Positions 63,344 through 64,000 of a stretch of 64,000 nt of DNA are shown in pieces. The stretch is from Pontixanthobacter luteolus (GTDB lineage Bacteria > Pseudomonadota > Alphaproteobacteria > Sphingomonadales > Sphingomonadaceae). The notes beneath the pieces are model-generated. The model did no database searches. It was given only the letters and a program-made list of their open reading frames with translations, and had not been told where the DNA came from. Both the position numbers and the translations under genes were made by a program. The first letter of the stretch is position 1. Each line of letters starts with the position of its first letter. The stretch covers positions 625,001-689,000 of the forward strand of contig NZ_WTYP01000002.1 of the NCBI RefSeq assembly GCF_009828095.1. The letters are read 5' to 3'.

Positions 63344-64000
63344 ATGCCATCATCGACCATTGCCATTCTCGCTATCTATTTCGGCTATGCGATACTGGAA
63401 CTCTGGCGTTCCAACCTGCTCCGCAAGGAAGAGCAGACGCGCGATGATGGCATCGTAGAAATAGTCTCCACCTTTACCCTGCTGGGCCTGACCCAGCCGG
63501 CTGTCCTGTTTACCGCTGGTGCATTGATGGGGGTCATCGCACCGCAATGGGAGGGCGCGCTCGCAGGCATCAACGTGTTTGCCGCGATCGCGCTCTTTCT
63601 CATTCTCGACGATATGACGCAGTATTGGTGGCACCGCGCCAGCCACAGTTTCAGCTGGCTGTATAACCTGCACCGTGCGCATCATAATGCGCGGTATATG
63701 AGCATCCGCCTCGTGTACCGGAACAACCTGTTTTACTACGCGATGATGCCGGGCATCTGGATGAGCGGCGTATTGATCTACATGGGGCTCGGCTGGGTCT
63801 ATGCCGGATACATCGTGGTGAAACTGCTGGTTATCACCGGTGCCCACAGCGACGTTGCATGGGACAAGCCGCTTTATGCGATCAAATGGCTCAGCCCGCT
63901 GATGTGGGTGGTTGAACGCACCATCTCGACCCCGGCGACGCACCACGCACACCACGGGCGCCATGCGGACGATCAGGCCACCCATTACAAGGGTAATTAC
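63344..64000 (+). CDS. Sterol desaturase / fatty-acid hydroxylase family protein (partial)
   Basis: The reading frame is open from the ATG at 63344 to the end of the window (219 codons, no stop), so the 3' end is missing. GGAGGAG lies 8 bases before the ATG. The His clusters HRASH, HRAHHNA and HHAHHG mark the di-iron family, with several transmembrane segments. It is distinct from the relative at 35299-36264, where the clusters differ. It is divergent from the Crp/Fnr-type regulator. Confidence 0.85.
   Translation, partial: MPSSTIAILAIYFGYAILELWRSNLLRKEEQTRDDGIVEIVSTFTLLGLTQPAVLFTAGALMGVIAPQWEGALAGINVFAAIALFLILDDMTQYWWHRASHSFSWLYNLHRAHHNARYMSIRLVYRNNLFYYAMMPGIWMSGVLIYMGLGWVYAGYIVVKLLVITGAHSDVAWDKPLYAIKWLSPLMWVVERTISTPATHHAHHGRHADDQATHYKGNY

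Overview
The window reads as one continuous stretch of chromosome from an alphaproteobacterium, most likely of the order Sphingomonadales (an Erythrobacteraceae-like member). The evidence is the MipZ cell-division ATPase with its partner genes, a TonB-ExbB-ExbD operon with several ExbD copies, a P-II/AmtB pair behind a sigma-54 promoter, high-GC coding, and a gene transfer agent (GTA) cluster of the Rhodobacter type. No tRNA, rRNA, CRISPR array, insertion sequence, integrase or replication origin was seen. Genes are tightly packed; the only gene-free stretch above 300 bases is 14814-15160.

Layout: 1-2552 NAD salvage (nadM-Nudix fusion, nadV). 2760-8946 DEAD-box helicase, panC, mipZ, a membrane-anchored J-domain protein, phosphomannomutase and a Met-rich secreted protein. 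9058-11508 an Lhr-type DNA-repair helicase. 11512-14813 the TonB energy-transduction genes. 15161-25256 mixed metabolism and regulation: thioesterase, hom, glpX, prs, hisN, SDR, two AraC-type regulators, and ribosomal proteins L35/L20. 25324-31655 pheST, prfC and two small enzymes. 31806-33511 glnK-amtB. 33694-38636 GMC oxidoreductase, sterol-desaturase-like enzyme, secreted M20 amidohydrolase and a DUF442 protein. 38897-45763 a Gly-rich double cold-shock protein, argD-argF-hslO, a DUF3617-like protein, queC and an MFS transporter. 45785-47558 lipoprotein Cu/Zn superoxide dismutase and an OmpA-type porin.

From 61727 down to 47752, all on the minus strand, lies a full structural GTA cluster: small and large terminase, portal, prohead protease, HK97 capsid, head-tail connectors, tail tube, tail chaperones, a short tape measure, distal tail, hub, NlpC/P60 peptidase, tail-tip protein and a DUF2793 protein. 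Most genes overlap by 4 bases (ATGA or GTGA), which indicates one translationally coupled operon. GTAs package random host DNA in small phage-like particles. No integrase, replication or immunity gene is present, so this is a domesticated element and not an intact prophage.

The most notable points are in the GTA. The distal tail gene carries about 560 extra N-terminal residues, while the tail-tip gene is shorter than the Rhodobacter version by about the same amount, which suggests that a module moved between tail genes. A canonical intrinsic terminator sits between the protease and capsid genes, a 13-bp inverted repeat lies in the presumed operon leader, and two hairpins follow the capsid gene. 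Outside the GTA, a near-perfect sigma-54 promoter precedes glnK-amtB. The window ends inside a second sterol-desaturase-family gene next to a Crp/Fnr regulator.
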